Assembly (NCBI GenBank): GCA_902574425.1
Contig: CACGNA010000005.1
Location: 1-61,574 of the forward strand
Direction of reading: 5' to 3'
Source: an uncultured Prochlorococcus sp.
GTDB taxonomy: Bacteria > Cyanobacteriota > Cyanobacteriia > PCC-6307 > Cyanobiaceae
Length of the DNA: 61,574 nucleotides
Part shown: positions 50,340 to 58,720 of the stretch, in pieces
Numbering within the stretch: the stretch's first letter is position 1
Layout: each line of letters starts with the position of its first letter
The notes under the pieces: generated by a model
What the model was told of the DNA's origin: nothing
What the model saw: only the letters and a program-made list of their open reading frames with translations
Database searches by the model: none
Made by a program: the position numbers and the translations under genes

Positions 50340-50840
50340 ATGAAAGTTGAAGAATTAGAAAAATTAGCAGCTGCCATTGGATTATTAATTAAAATTCAAG
50401 TAAGAGAAACTCTTGGATTATGTTTTTTTAGAATCGTTATAGCAGAACAGAAAGATAACATCATAAAGATTTGGGCCGAAATGAAAGGTTGGACTTATTT
50501 AAATAAACAAGGTATTCAGCTTGATACCTTAAGAATCCTTAGTAAAGCTCCCGCTTTTGTTTCAGAATTAATTTGGGCAACAACTATGGCTTGGGCAATT
50601 GAAAAAAAATCAAGCAAGAAAGCAAGACTTTTAGCTATTTTTGATAGTGAAGGATATAGTAAAAAACTTGTAAGATATTTCAAGTTAATAGGCTTCAGAA
50701 TTGTGAAAGAAGTTGGTTCTAGCCCGGCAGATCTTTTATTAAGATTGGTCTGGGGAGGTGCAGGTACACTTATGCACGGGGAATGTATTTCAATATTGAA
50801 AAAACTTGAAAAGAAACTCTCTTTAATAAAAAAAAGTTAA
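50340..50840 (+). CDS. Conserved-looking unknown protein
   Basis: 166 aa, family not recognised with confidence. No signal or membrane segment. The middle resembles a GNAT-like core (ARLLAIFDSEGYSKKLVRYFKLIGFRIVKEVGSS), where a YSKKLVRYFKLIGF helix-strand step could be the acetyl-CoA end of a degenerate acetyltransferase, but the standard Q/RxxGxG/A loop is absent. It is the last gene of the lysA operon, 12 bases after trhO, and its stop overlaps the convergent lipA by 4 bases. Confidence 0.75.
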   Translation: MKVEELEKLAAAIGLLIKIQVRETLGLCFFRIVIAEQKDNIIKIWAEMKGWTYLNKQGIQLDTLRILSKAPAFVSELIWATTMAWAIEKKSSKKARLLAIFDSEGYSKKLVRYFKLIGFRIVKEVGSSPADLLLRLVWGGAGTLMHGECISILKKLEKKLSLIKKS

Positions 50841-51736
50841 CCCGCATGATAACTACTTCTAACTAAGGGGCCAGAAGATACTTTCTTGAATCCCAATTCC
50901 ATAGAAAAGTGATACAAATCTTCAAATTCTGATGGATCCCAATATTTCTTAACTGCCAAATGATTTAATGAAGGCCTTAAATATTGACCAATTGTAATTT
51001 GATCACAATCTATTTTTTTAAGATCATAAATTGTATGTTTTATTTCATCCAATGTTTCCCCAAGACCTAACATAATGCCTGATTTAGTTTGAACACGAGG
51101 AGCAAAATCTTTTGACTTTTTTAGTAAGCTTAATGATTTTTTATAATTTGCTCCTCTCCTAACTTCCTTTTGAAGTCTTTCAACAGTTTCAAGATTGTGA
51201 TTAAAGCAAATTGGATCTTTTTCTAAAATCATTTTCAATCTTTCGGTCTGAAGATTATTAGTTTCATTAAAATTTTTGCCCCCTCCCCATAAATCAGGAG
51301 TTAAAACCTCTATTTTTATAGTTGAATCAATTTTTCTAATCTCATCAATTGTAGATATAAATAAATTTGCACCATGATCAGGGAGATCATCTCTAGCTAC
51401 AGATGTCAAAACAACATATTTCAAATTTAGTACTTTTACTGCTTCAGCGACTTGAGTACATTCATCAATATTGATAGAACTAGGTCTACCTTTATTTACC
51501 TGACAAAAAGCACAAGAACGAGAACATATCGATCCACCTAGTAAAAAAGTGGCTGTTCCTGAGGCATAACATTCTGCTCTATTTGGACATCTTGCTTCTT
51601 CACAAATAGTATGAATATTTGATTTTTTGATGAGTGTTTGTATTTTTTCGAACTCTGAAGCTTTACTAATAGGAAATTTTATCCAGGAGGGAAGTCTTAA
51701 TATTTTTTCTTTCTTGATTAGATTATTGTTTTTCAT
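50837..51736 (-). CDS. lipA: Lipoyl synthase
   Basis: Radical SAM enzyme inserting two sulfurs into protein-bound octanoyl groups of dehydrogenases and GcvH. 299 aa. The auxiliary cluster ligands are Cys45, Cys50 and Cys56 (CEEARCPNRAEC), the radical SAM cluster ligands Cys71, Cys75 and Cys78 (CSRSCAFC), and the late serine ligand lies in GPLVRSSYHAG near the C-terminus. It follows recR by 3 bases on the minus strand. Confidence 0.96.
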   Translation of the reverse strand: MKNNNLIKKEKILRLPSWIKFPISKASEFEKIQTLIKKSNIHTICEEARCPNRAECYASGTATFLLGGSICSRSCAFCQVNKGRPSSINIDECTQVAEAVKVLNLKYVVLTSVARDDLPDHGANLFISTIDEIRKIDSTIKIEVLTPDLWGGGKNFNETNNLQTERLKMILEKDPICFNHNLETVERLQKEVRRGANYKKSLSLLKKSKDFAPRVQTKSGIMLGLGETLDEIKHTIYDLKKIDCDQITIGQYLRPSLNHLAVKKYWDPSEFEDLYHFSMELGFKKVSSGPLVRSSYHAG

Positions 51737-51739
51737 TGT

Positions 51740-52339
51740 CTAATTTAGTTTTGTTCTTCCTTCTAAGGCTCTCGCAAGTGTAACTTCATCCACATATTCA
51801 AGTTCACTGCCCATTGGGAGGCCATATGCAATCCTGGTAACTTTAGTAAAAGGGGCTAACAATTTTCCAATATAAAGACTTGTTGTGTCTCCCTCAACAC
51901 TAGGAGTTAATGCCAATATGATCTCATCTATTTCAGCTTTACTAACTCGTTCTACTAAGCTCCTTATTTCTAAAAGTTCAGGGCCAACAGAATCCATTGG
52001 AGATATTAAACCACCAATAACATGATAAACACCTTTAAATTCTCTGGCACGTTCTAAAGCAAGCAAATCTTTGGTTTCTGCTACTACGCAGATTAGTTTT
52101 TGATTTCTTTCAGTATTTCTACAAATTTCACATTCATCTTCTGAAGTCAAATTGAAGCATTTTTTACAACGACCAACATTACTATGGGCTTCTAACAGAG
52201 CCTTTGAAAAATCCCTTATTGTGCTTTCAGGTTGTTTTAAAATAAACAAAGCTAACCTTTGAGCTGTTCTTGGACCAATCCCTGGGAATTTCTCAAAATG
52301 ACCAATTAATTTTGAAAGCGGTTTGGTGTAGGTAATCAA
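51740..52339 (-). CDS. recR: Recombination protein RecR
   Basis: DNA-binding ring protein that works with RecF/RecO to load RecA at gaps. 199 aa, standard. Order of parts: helix-hairpin-helix [13 protein letters not shown], the C4 zinc finger (Cys58, 61, 70, 73), the Toprim domain beginning [15 protein letters not shown], and the Walker-B-like C-terminus ([23 protein letters not shown]). The last is a family signature. A 14-base palindrome lies 8 bases upstream of its ATG. Confidence 0.96.
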   Translation of the reverse strand: MITYTKPLSKLIGHFEKFPGIGPRTAQRLALFILKQPESTIRDFSKALLEAHSNVGRCKKCFNLTSEDECEICRNTERNQKLICVVAETKDLLALERAREFKGVYHVIGGLISPMDSVGPELLEIRSLVERVSKAEIDEIILALTPSVEGDTTSLYIGKLLAPFTKVTRIAYGLPMGSELEYVDEVTLARALEGRTKLN

Positions 52340-52347
52340 AATTAAAC

Positions 52348-52361
52348 TATTTCTAGAAATA
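52348..52361. repeat. Perfect palindrome upstream of recR
   Basis: TATTTCTAGAAATA is a 14-base perfect palindrome placed 8 bases before the recR start and 81 bases before the divergent psbP start. It could be an operator overlapping the recR leader. It does not resemble a cyanobacterial LexA box. Chance occurrence in AT-rich DNA is possible. Confidence 0.3.
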
Positions 52362-52442
52362 ATTTAGACGCAAAATTCTGAATTGCCATAATTGTTTGCT
52401 TTTAATGTCTTATTATGTTTTTAGTTAGTAATTTCAAACAAA

Positions 52443-53000
52443 ATGAAAAATATTAAATTTAACCCTTTCAAATATTTATTTTTGATTTTTTTATGTTTAA
52501 CACTTAGCGCTTGTAGTGGAGGTCTCAATGCAGGATTAGAAGCTTTTCAAAGCCCTGATGGAAGATATGCGTTTTTATATCCAACGGGATGGACTAGAGT
52601 AAAAGTCGATGGAGGGCCTGAAATTATTTATCATGATTTAATCAATAGTAATGAGACATTAAGTTTAGTAATTTCTGATGTAAATAAAGAAGTTCAACTA
52701 GAGCAATTGGGGAGTCCAAGTGAAGTAGGTCAAACATTAATTGAAAAAGTCATTGCTCCCGAAGGTTCAGGCAGAGATGTAAAACTTATAAAGTCTAATA
52801 AGAGGGAGGCATCCAATCATATTTTCTATGATTTAGAGTATGTAGTAAATTTAAATGAACAGTCCAGACACGAACTAGCTACCGTTGTAATTGATAGAGG
52901 AACACTTTATACTTTGGCTGTAGGAACAAATGAAGAGAGATGGAATAAAGTTGATGGAATATTTAGTAATGTAATTGAATCATTTAACTTTCTAATATAG
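52443..53000 (+). CDS. psbP: Photosystem II protein PsbP (CyanoP)
   Basis: 185 aa lumenal lipoprotein of photosystem II assembly. The signal has a lysine-rich start, a hydrophobic core (about 9-21) and the lipobox LSAC with lipidated Cys24. The mature part has the PsbP-fold signature FQSPDGRYAFLYPTGWTRVKV, then IIYHDLINSNETLSLVISDV, YDLEYVV and the C-terminal LYTLAVGTNEERWNKV. It is the cyanobacterial form, known as CyanoP, and not a plant-type oxygen-evolving extrinsic subunit. Divergent from recR. Confidence 0.93.
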   Translation: MKNIKFNPFKYLFLIFLCLTLSACSGGLNAGLEAFQSPDGRYAFLYPTGWTRVKVDGGPEIIYHDLINSNETLSLVISDVNKEVQLEQLGSPSEVGQTLIEKVIAPEGSGRDVKLIKSNKREASNHIFYDLEYVVNLNEQSRHELATVVIDRGTLYTLAVGTNEERWNKVDGIFSNVIESFNFLI

Positions 53001-53016
53001 TTTTAGAAATTTTATA

Positions 53017-54798
53017 CTAAATACCTACTTGAACATTCCACAAATCTGCATATATTTCGTTCTGACCTAAAAGGTTTTCATGTTTTCCACTTTCAACTAT
53101 TTTACCCTTATCAATAACAATAATATTATCAGCATTTTTTATAGTGCTTAATCTATGAGCTATTACTATAGTTGTTCTTTCTTTTGTGATTTTAGATAAT
53201 GATTTTTGAATTAAAGCCTCTGTTTCATTATCAACTGAGGCTGTAGCCTCATCTAATATTAATATTGGAGCATCCTTTAAAACCGCTCTTGCCAAGGCAA
53301 TTCTTTGACGTTGTCCGCCTGACAGCTTTTGGCCCCTTTCTCCCACTATAGTTTTATAACCATCTGGTAATTGTTCAATAAATTTATGAGCTTCTGCGAT
53401 CTTTGAAGCTTTAATGATGTCTTTAAAACTCGGGTTAATTGAGCCATAAGCAATATTTTCTTGTACACTGCCATGAAATAAATAAGTTTCTTGGCTTACT
53501 AAAGATATACACTTTCTTAAATCCCTCAAATTTATTTCTTTAATAGAAATCCCATCCAAGGTTATTGATCCATTATTACTATCATAAATCCTAAGGAGTA
53601 GTTTTATTATTGTACTTTTACCAGAACCTGTTAAACCAACAATGCCTAATGTTGAGTTATTTTCAATTTTAAAATTTATATTTTTTAAAGTTAAATCTCT
53701 TCCAGGATAATTAAAATTTACATTATTAAAAATTATCTCTCCTTTGGTATATTTAGGTTCAATTTTTATTTTTCCATCTTTTATTTTTATAGGCGTATCT
53801 ATGAGATCAATTACTCTATCTATTGATGCCATAGATCTCTGAAAATCGTCTAAAACATGCCCCAAAGTAGTTAAAGGCCACAATAATCTTTGTGTAATAA
53901 ACACTAAAAAACTATAAGTACCTACATCAAGTGTTTTATTCCAAGTTTGGAAACCTCCAATTAATAGAATCGCTATAAAAGCAAATAAGATTGCAAATCT
54001 TATAAGAGGGATAAAAGCAGAGGATAATTTTATTGCAGCCTTATTACTTCTTTGATAATCGAGACTTTCTTTATTTAATCTATTTAATTCCCATTTTTCT
54101 TTAGTAAAACTTTTTATGGTCAGAATTCCACTTAAATTATTATTAAGTCTTGATGCCAACAGTCCAGCTTTATTTCTAACATCTCTATATTTTGGAGCAA
54201 GCTTCCTTTGAAATTTAATTGATCCTAAAAATATTATTGGAATAGGAAAGAAAGCGAATAAAGCGATTTTAGGAGCCACAAAAATCATAGTGCCGCCAAT
54301 TATTAAAACAGTTATAAATAACTGAATAATCTGATTAGCCCCTTGGTCTAGAAATCTCTCGAGTTGATTTATATCATCATTCAAAATAGATAATAGTCTT
54401 CCTGTATTATCATTTTCGAAAAAATCCATATCTAATTCCTGTATATGCTCATAAGCCTTTATTCTTAGTTTATGTTGCGATAGCTGGGCCAAATTTCTCC
54501 ATAAAACCGAATATAGATATTCAAAGGAAGATTCCCCAGACCAAACAATTCCCGATGCAAATGCAAGGAAAATTAATTGTGATGGAACTTCTTTTATCCC
54601 AAAACCAGCAACCCATGAATTCTGTTCTTTAACAACAATATCCACCGCAAGACCAATTATTACAGGAGGAGCTAAATCTAATATTTTATTAATTATGGAA
54701 CTAAAAAAAGCAAAAAATAGTAATTTTCGTTCTTCAATAAGATTCAAATAAAGTCTAATTATTGGATTTTTATTGTTCTTAGATCTCATAAATAGCAA
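53017..54798 (-). CDS. ABC exporter, fused permease and ATPase (MsbA-like)
   Basis: 593 aa half-transporter that should act as a homodimer. Six membrane helices lie in residues about 20-325; the nucleotide-binding domain has Walker A GLTGSGKSTI, the Q loop LVSQETYLFHG, the signature KLSGGQRQRIALARA, Walker B ILILDEATASVD and the H loop IAHRLSTI. Lipids or hydrophobic peptides are the usual cargo; the substrate is unknown. It is 6 bases downstream of a small secreted-protein gene on the minus strand. Confidence 0.93.
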   Translation of the reverse strand: MLFMRSKNNKNPIIRLYLNLIEERKLLFFAFFSSIINKILDLAPPVIIGLAVDIVVKEQNSWVAGFGIKEVPSQLIFLAFASGIVWSGESSFEYLYSVLWRNLAQLSQHKLRIKAYEHIQELDMDFFENDNTGRLLSILNDDINQLERFLDQGANQIIQLFITVLIIGGTMIFVAPKIALFAFFPIPIIFLGSIKFQRKLAPKYRDVRNKAGLLASRLNNNLSGILTIKSFTKEKWELNRLNKESLDYQRSNKAAIKLSSAFIPLIRFAILFAFIAILLIGGFQTWNKTLDVGTYSFLVFITQRLLWPLTTLGHVLDDFQRSMASIDRVIDLIDTPIKIKDGKIKIEPKYTKGEIIFNNVNFNYPGRDLTLKNINFKIENNSTLGIVGLTGSGKSTIIKLLLRIYDSNNGSITLDGISIKEINLRDLRKCISLVSQETYLFHGSVQENIAYGSINPSFKDIIKASKIAEAHKFIEQLPDGYKTIVGERGQKLSGGQRQRIALARAVLKDAPILILDEATASVDNETEALIQKSLSKITKERTTIVIAHRLSTIKNADNIIVIDKGKIVESGKHENLLGQNEIYADLWNVQVGI

Positions 54799-54804
54799 TT
54801 TAAT

Positions 54805-55092
54805 TTATTCGTTATTATTTAAACTTTCTTGAGTTTCTAATTTACATCTTGTTTTTGAATCTTGATGACTTGCTGTTTGCGTAAATTCTTCGTAATAACA
54901 TTCACAAGTTTGATTTGCAATTTTTTCACTATATTCCATTCCTGCTTTCATCATCTCCTCTTTGACACTTTGAAGACAAAATAATTTTATGATTGAATTT
55001 TGTTTTGTTTCGGCTAAATAATGACTATTAATAGAGTTAAGTAGAATCATAAGATTCACAAAAATAAAAAATTTATATTTGCTGGCTTTCAT
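54805..55092 (-). CDS. Small secreted cysteine-containing protein, unknown
   Basis: 95 aa. An N-terminal signal peptide is likely (hydrophobic about 8-21, NLMILLNSINSHYLAET), followed by a mature part of about 67 residues with four cysteines: one in LFCLQS, two in CEC of QTCECYYEEFTQTA, and one in TRCKLE. Two disulfides are plausible. No family recognised. It sits 9 bases after deaD and 6 bases before the ABC exporter gene on one strand, which raises the guess that it is handled by or helps the exporter. Confidence 0.65.
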   Translation of the reverse strand: MKASKYKFFIFVNLMILLNSINSHYLAETKQNSIIKLFCLQSVKEEMMKAGMEYSEKIANQTCECYYEEFTQTASHQDSKTRCKLETQESLNNNE

Positions 55093-55101
55093 TCTCTATA
55101 C

Positions 55102-56877
55102 TTAATTTCTTACTTTAATTTTTTTTAATTTATTTTTAACTTCATTATTTAGATCTCTGGGTAAATCGACCAAACTATAATCATTAAAAATCTGGATCTT
55201 ACCTATTGATCTACCATTTATATTAGTTGAATTACAGATTGAGGATATAATATTTGCAACTCTAACCCCATCAAATTTACCAAAGTTAAATTTATAGGTT
55301 TCAAAAGAATCATTTTGATAATTATTTCTTCTATTTGAATTTCTCATACGATTATTACCATTTCTATTTGATCTATTTCGATCAGTATTATTTTGTTTAT
55401 GAATCCAAGAATCATCTTCATTAACAAAAAATGCTTTATTACCTATTACTAAATTAATCGCCGCCATTGCAATATTTGAGTCATCCATAGAGTGTTTTTC
55501 TTTTAAATTATCTAGTACATCAATAATCAAAGCTTTATTCTCTTCATTTTCTGCTTTAGCTAAAGAACTCTCATTAACATTCTCTATAAGTTTTTCCATC
55601 CTTTTTTCATTTATTATTTTATTACTTGGTATATTAATTTCTTCAATCTTAGTTCTTGTTGAGTTTTCTAAGTTTCTTAGAAAATGTTTTTCTCTTTGAT
55701 TAACAAATAAAATCGCCTCTCCTGATCTGCCTGCCCTTCCAGTTCTTCCAATTCTATGAGTATATGTTTCCTTATCAAAAGGAAAATCGTAATTAACGAC
55801 AAGTTTTATCCTCTCAACGTCTAATCCTCTAGCTGCGACATCAGTTGCGACAAGGATATCAATAAATCCTTTTTTTAATCTATCTACAGTATTTTCTCTT
55901 TGATTTTGAGGTATATCTCCATTAAGTACTGCCACAGTATGACCTGAATTCTCTAAAGCTTCAGCTATTGAAGTAGTAAGTAGTTTTGTCCTCACAAAAA
56001 TTATTACTCCCTCGTTATTAATTTCTAATATTCTTTTTAAAGCATCTAATTTATGATGCCTTTGCACAAATATAAATTTTTGAGAAATTAATTGAGTTTC
56101 TTTTTTGACACTTTTGATTAATATTTCGGCGGGATTATTTAGATATTTTTTTGCTATGTTTCTAATCTCACTAGGCATTGTTGCTGAAAACAATACCATC
56201 TGCTTATTTTCCGGAAGTTGATCTACTATCCATTCAATATCTTCAAGGAAACCCATATTTAACATTTCATCGGCCTCATCTAAAACAAGACAATTTATGT
56301 CTTTAATTTTAAAAGTTCCCTGCCTTATATGATCCATTATTCGGCCAGGGGTCCCAACTACTACGTCAACTTTTCTTTTCAATGCTGTAATTTGATTTCG
56401 ATAATCGGTACCTCCATATATTGCAACCGTTTTAAAATTACTAGATTCAGAACTATAACTTTTAAAAGATTCTGCCACTTGAGTTGCCAGTTCTCTAGTG
56501 GGAGTCATAACTAAAACCTTGGCATTTAATTCTTTATTATCTGCAAGTTTTTCTATTAATGGTAATGCGAAAGCTGCAGTCTTTCCTGTTCCTGTTTGTG
56601 CTTGGCCTAGTAAATCTCTGCCTAACATTAGTTCCGGGATTGCAGCTTTTTGGATAGGTGTTGGATTTTTGTATCCTTTATTTCTTAACGAATTTAAGAT
56701 CGATTGATTAAAACCAAAATCGAGAAATCCATTATCATTTCCTTTCGATACATCCAATGTTTGAGATTCAATTTCTGTTTTGTTCTCTAAGTTATTTAAA
56801 TCAACTAGGGAAACATCTTCATTCTGAGATTTATCCTGCTCATTATCAATAGAGTTACTATCTTTTTTTAAAGCCAT
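55102..56877 (-). CDS. deaD: DEAD-box RNA helicase
   Basis: ATP-dependent RNA helicase of the CsdA/CrhR type, 591 aa. An acidic, charged N-terminal tail (1-45) precedes the core: Q motif about 70-78, Walker A AQTGTGKT at 93-100, DEAD at 200-203, SAT in LFSATMPSEI, and HRIGRTGRAGRSG in the second lobe. Residues about 496-523 are rich in Asn and Arg; 524-591 form a DbpA-type RNA-binding domain (NFGKFDGVRVANIISSI, RSIGKIQIFNDYSLVDLP). The 5' leader can fold into a 10-bp hairpin next to the ATG. Confidence 0.94.
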   Translation of the reverse strand: MALKKDSNSIDNEQDKSQNEDVSLVDLNNLENKTEIESQTLDVSKGNDNGFLDFGFNQSILNSLRNKGYKNPTPIQKAAIPELMLGRDLLGQAQTGTGKTAAFALPLIEKLADNKELNAKVLVMTPTRELATQVAESFKSYSSESSNFKTVAIYGGTDYRNQITALKRKVDVVVGTPGRIMDHIRQGTFKIKDINCLVLDEADEMLNMGFLEDIEWIVDQLPENKQMVLFSATMPSEIRNIAKKYLNNPAEILIKSVKKETQLISQKFIFVQRHHKLDALKRILEINNEGVIIFVRTKLLTTSIAEALENSGHTVAVLNGDIPQNQRENTVDRLKKGFIDILVATDVAARGLDVERIKLVVNYDFPFDKETYTHRIGRTGRAGRSGEAILFVNQREKHFLRNLENSTRTKIEEINIPSNKIINEKRMEKLIENVNESSLAKAENEENKALIIDVLDNLKEKHSMDDSNIAMAAINLVIGNKAFFVNEDDSWIHKQNNTDRNRSNRNGNNRMRNSNRRNNYQNDSFETYKFNFGKFDGVRVANIISSICNSTNINGRSIGKIQIFNDYSLVDLPRDLNNEVKNKLKKIKVRN

Positions 56878-56881
56878 TTTA

Positions 56882-56910
56882 AATGCCCAATGATCTTCTG
56901 ATTAGGCATT
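56882..56910 (-). promoter_or_regulatory. Leader hairpin next to the deaD start codon
   Basis: On the minus strand, AATGCCTAAT (56910-56901) pairs with ATTGGGCATT (56891-56882) around a 9-base loop CAGAAGATC; all ten pairs form, one as G-U. The stem ends 4 bases before the ATG (56877-56875), and the only purine-rich stretch, AGAAG, is inside the loop. The fold could hide or present the ribosome site. There is no T run after it, so it is not a terminator. The remaining gap 56911-57015 holds nothing recognisable. Confidence 0.55.
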
Positions 56911-57015
56911 CAACAAATATCTAAATTTACTTAAATTGTTGACTAGCCTTGCAGAGCCGAATTATTAATCTAACATCTTGGGGTTAAAATCTTACTAATT
57001 TCTCGAAAATAAGAT

Positions 57016-58719
57016 TTAATCTAAATAATATATATCTAAAAATTTCTTTGCTCTTGTAACAGCAGTATAAAATAACCTTCTTTCAAAATTATCTCTGCAA
57101 AAGATATTTTCATCTTCTTTTTTCAGTTTCATTTTATATTGATTTCTTCTATATTTCTGGGACCACAAAATGCTTACTTTCTCAGATTCACTTCCTTGAG
57201 ATTTATGAATAGTAATGGCTATTGCTGGCTCAACATTTTCTAAATTAGATGGATCAATTAATTCAACGATTTGTTCATTATTATCATTAAATTTTCTAAA
57301 AAGATATTTTCTTTCGTTTTTTAAACCTATAAGTACACCGATATCACCATTTGACAATCCAAGTTCATTATTATTTTTTGTACACATGATTGGAACACCC
57401 TCGTTAAGAGTTTTAAGGTCATAAGGTTTTTTTTGACCAAAAATAATTTCATTCAAATATTCAACACTCCATATCCCAGAATTTTTTTCACATAAAATCA
57501 AGTGACTTTGTAAATCCAGAAATATCTTATCTAATAAATCTTTTTCATTAAGCAATAAATTATCAATGCCATCATCAAATATATATTTTTTTTTACTTAA
57601 ATTTGAAGTTGAAAGATTTAACTTATTTAAGTGAATTGTAATTGAATTCAATAGATGTTTTGGAATATCTTTTTCTCTACTTTTTGAAATAGTAACTTCT
57701 TTTGATTTATTATCTTTTTCTAATTCTTTTATCTTTTGATTAAGTAAAGAATAATCATTATTAAATAATAAACTACTAATTAATGCTATATCTCCACTAT
57801 TTCTATAAGTTTTCTCTAAATTTACTACACAAGATTTAATTGAACTATTTTCACAATATTCAAACAAATAATTCCAGATAGAACAGTTATTTACTGGGGA
57901 CAACTGATTTTTATCTCCAACTAAAATAATCTTACAGTCCTTTGCTAGTAAACTTAAAACTGATTCAATCAAATCGATATTAACCATTGACATTTCATCA
58001 ATTATGAAAATGTCAAGTTCTTTTAGTTTAAATTTCAAATTAAGAGATTTATTTTGAGAATTTAAAATCCATCTATGTAAAGTTTGAAATTCTATTTGGT
58101 CTATAAATTTGCTAAAGGAAATATTTTTTTTATCATTAAGAGCTTCTTTTAAACGAGCTGTAGCTTTACCCGTTGGGGCTGACAAACCAATATTTAAAAA
58201 GTTATCAAATCTAAGAAGTTCTAGTATTAGGTTTATTATTAGAGTTGTTTTACCTGTGCCTGGTCCTCCTTGAAGGAAAACTAAGTTTGAATATTTAAAT
58301 ATATTTTTAATTTGATCAATTTTTTTATCATCTTGATAAATTATCGAATTAATTAAATTATCCTTATCAATTTTTTTTAAAAATAAATTAATAACTCTTT
58401 CTATCTTTCTTGACCATTTTGCAAGGGATAATTTTCTATCAACTAATACGAATGGAGAATTAAGTGATCCTATCAAGTCAATATTTTTTAGAATATCTAT
58501 ATGTTTATTGGGCCAGCCATCTTCTAATATTTCAAAGATTATTACACTATTATCTACATCAAAAATAGTTTCACCGTTTTTTTCAAACTCTAATAAAATG
58601 CTTATTGTATCTTTTACGAAATTACCATATTTATTTTCATTGAATTTAAAAATACCTAAAATTAAATTATATATGTGATTATATTGGAACTTTTCAATAT
58701 CGGTAGTTTTTTTAGTCAT
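57016..58719 (-). CDS. recD: Exodeoxyribonuclease V alpha subunit RecD
   Basis: 5'-3' helicase subunit of RecBCD, which processes double-strand ends. 567 aa, near the E. coli length (608). Superfamily 1 motifs are in order: FLQGGPGTGKTTLI (about 148-161), FIIDEMSMVNIDLIESVL, LVGDKNQLSPVNNCSIW, the late AITIHKSQGSESEKVSIL and LFYTAVTRAKKFLDIYY. It begins 1 base after the recB stop, the expected recB-recD order. Base composition is very AT-rich with many Lys, Asn and Ile codons. Confidence 0.93.
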   Translation of the reverse strand: MTKKTTDIEKFQYNHIYNLILGIFKFNENKYGNFVKDTISILLEFEKNGETIFDVDNSVIIFEILEDGWPNKHIDILKNIDLIGSLNSPFVLVDRKLSLAKWSRKIERVINLFLKKIDKDNLINSIIYQDDKKIDQIKNIFKYSNLVFLQGGPGTGKTTLIINLILELLRFDNFLNIGLSAPTGKATARLKEALNDKKNISFSKFIDQIEFQTLHRWILNSQNKSLNLKFKLKELDIFIIDEMSMVNIDLIESVLSLLAKDCKIILVGDKNQLSPVNNCSIWNYLFEYCENSSIKSCVVNLEKTYRNSGDIALISSLLFNNDYSLLNQKIKELEKDNKSKEVTISKSREKDIPKHLLNSITIHLNKLNLSTSNLSKKKYIFDDGIDNLLLNEKDLLDKIFLDLQSHLILCEKNSGIWSVEYLNEIIFGQKKPYDLKTLNEGVPIMCTKNNNELGLSNGDIGVLIGLKNERKYLFRKFNDNNEQIVELIDPSNLENVEPAIAITIHKSQGSESEKVSILWSQKYRRNQYKMKLKKEDENIFCRDNFERRLFYTAVTRAKKFLDIYYLD

Positions 58720-58720
58720 T

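Noticed and set aside
56878-56910. The deaD leader hairpin as a terminator of recD
   Set aside because: No T run follows on the minus strand and it ends at the deaD start codon; a leader role fits better.
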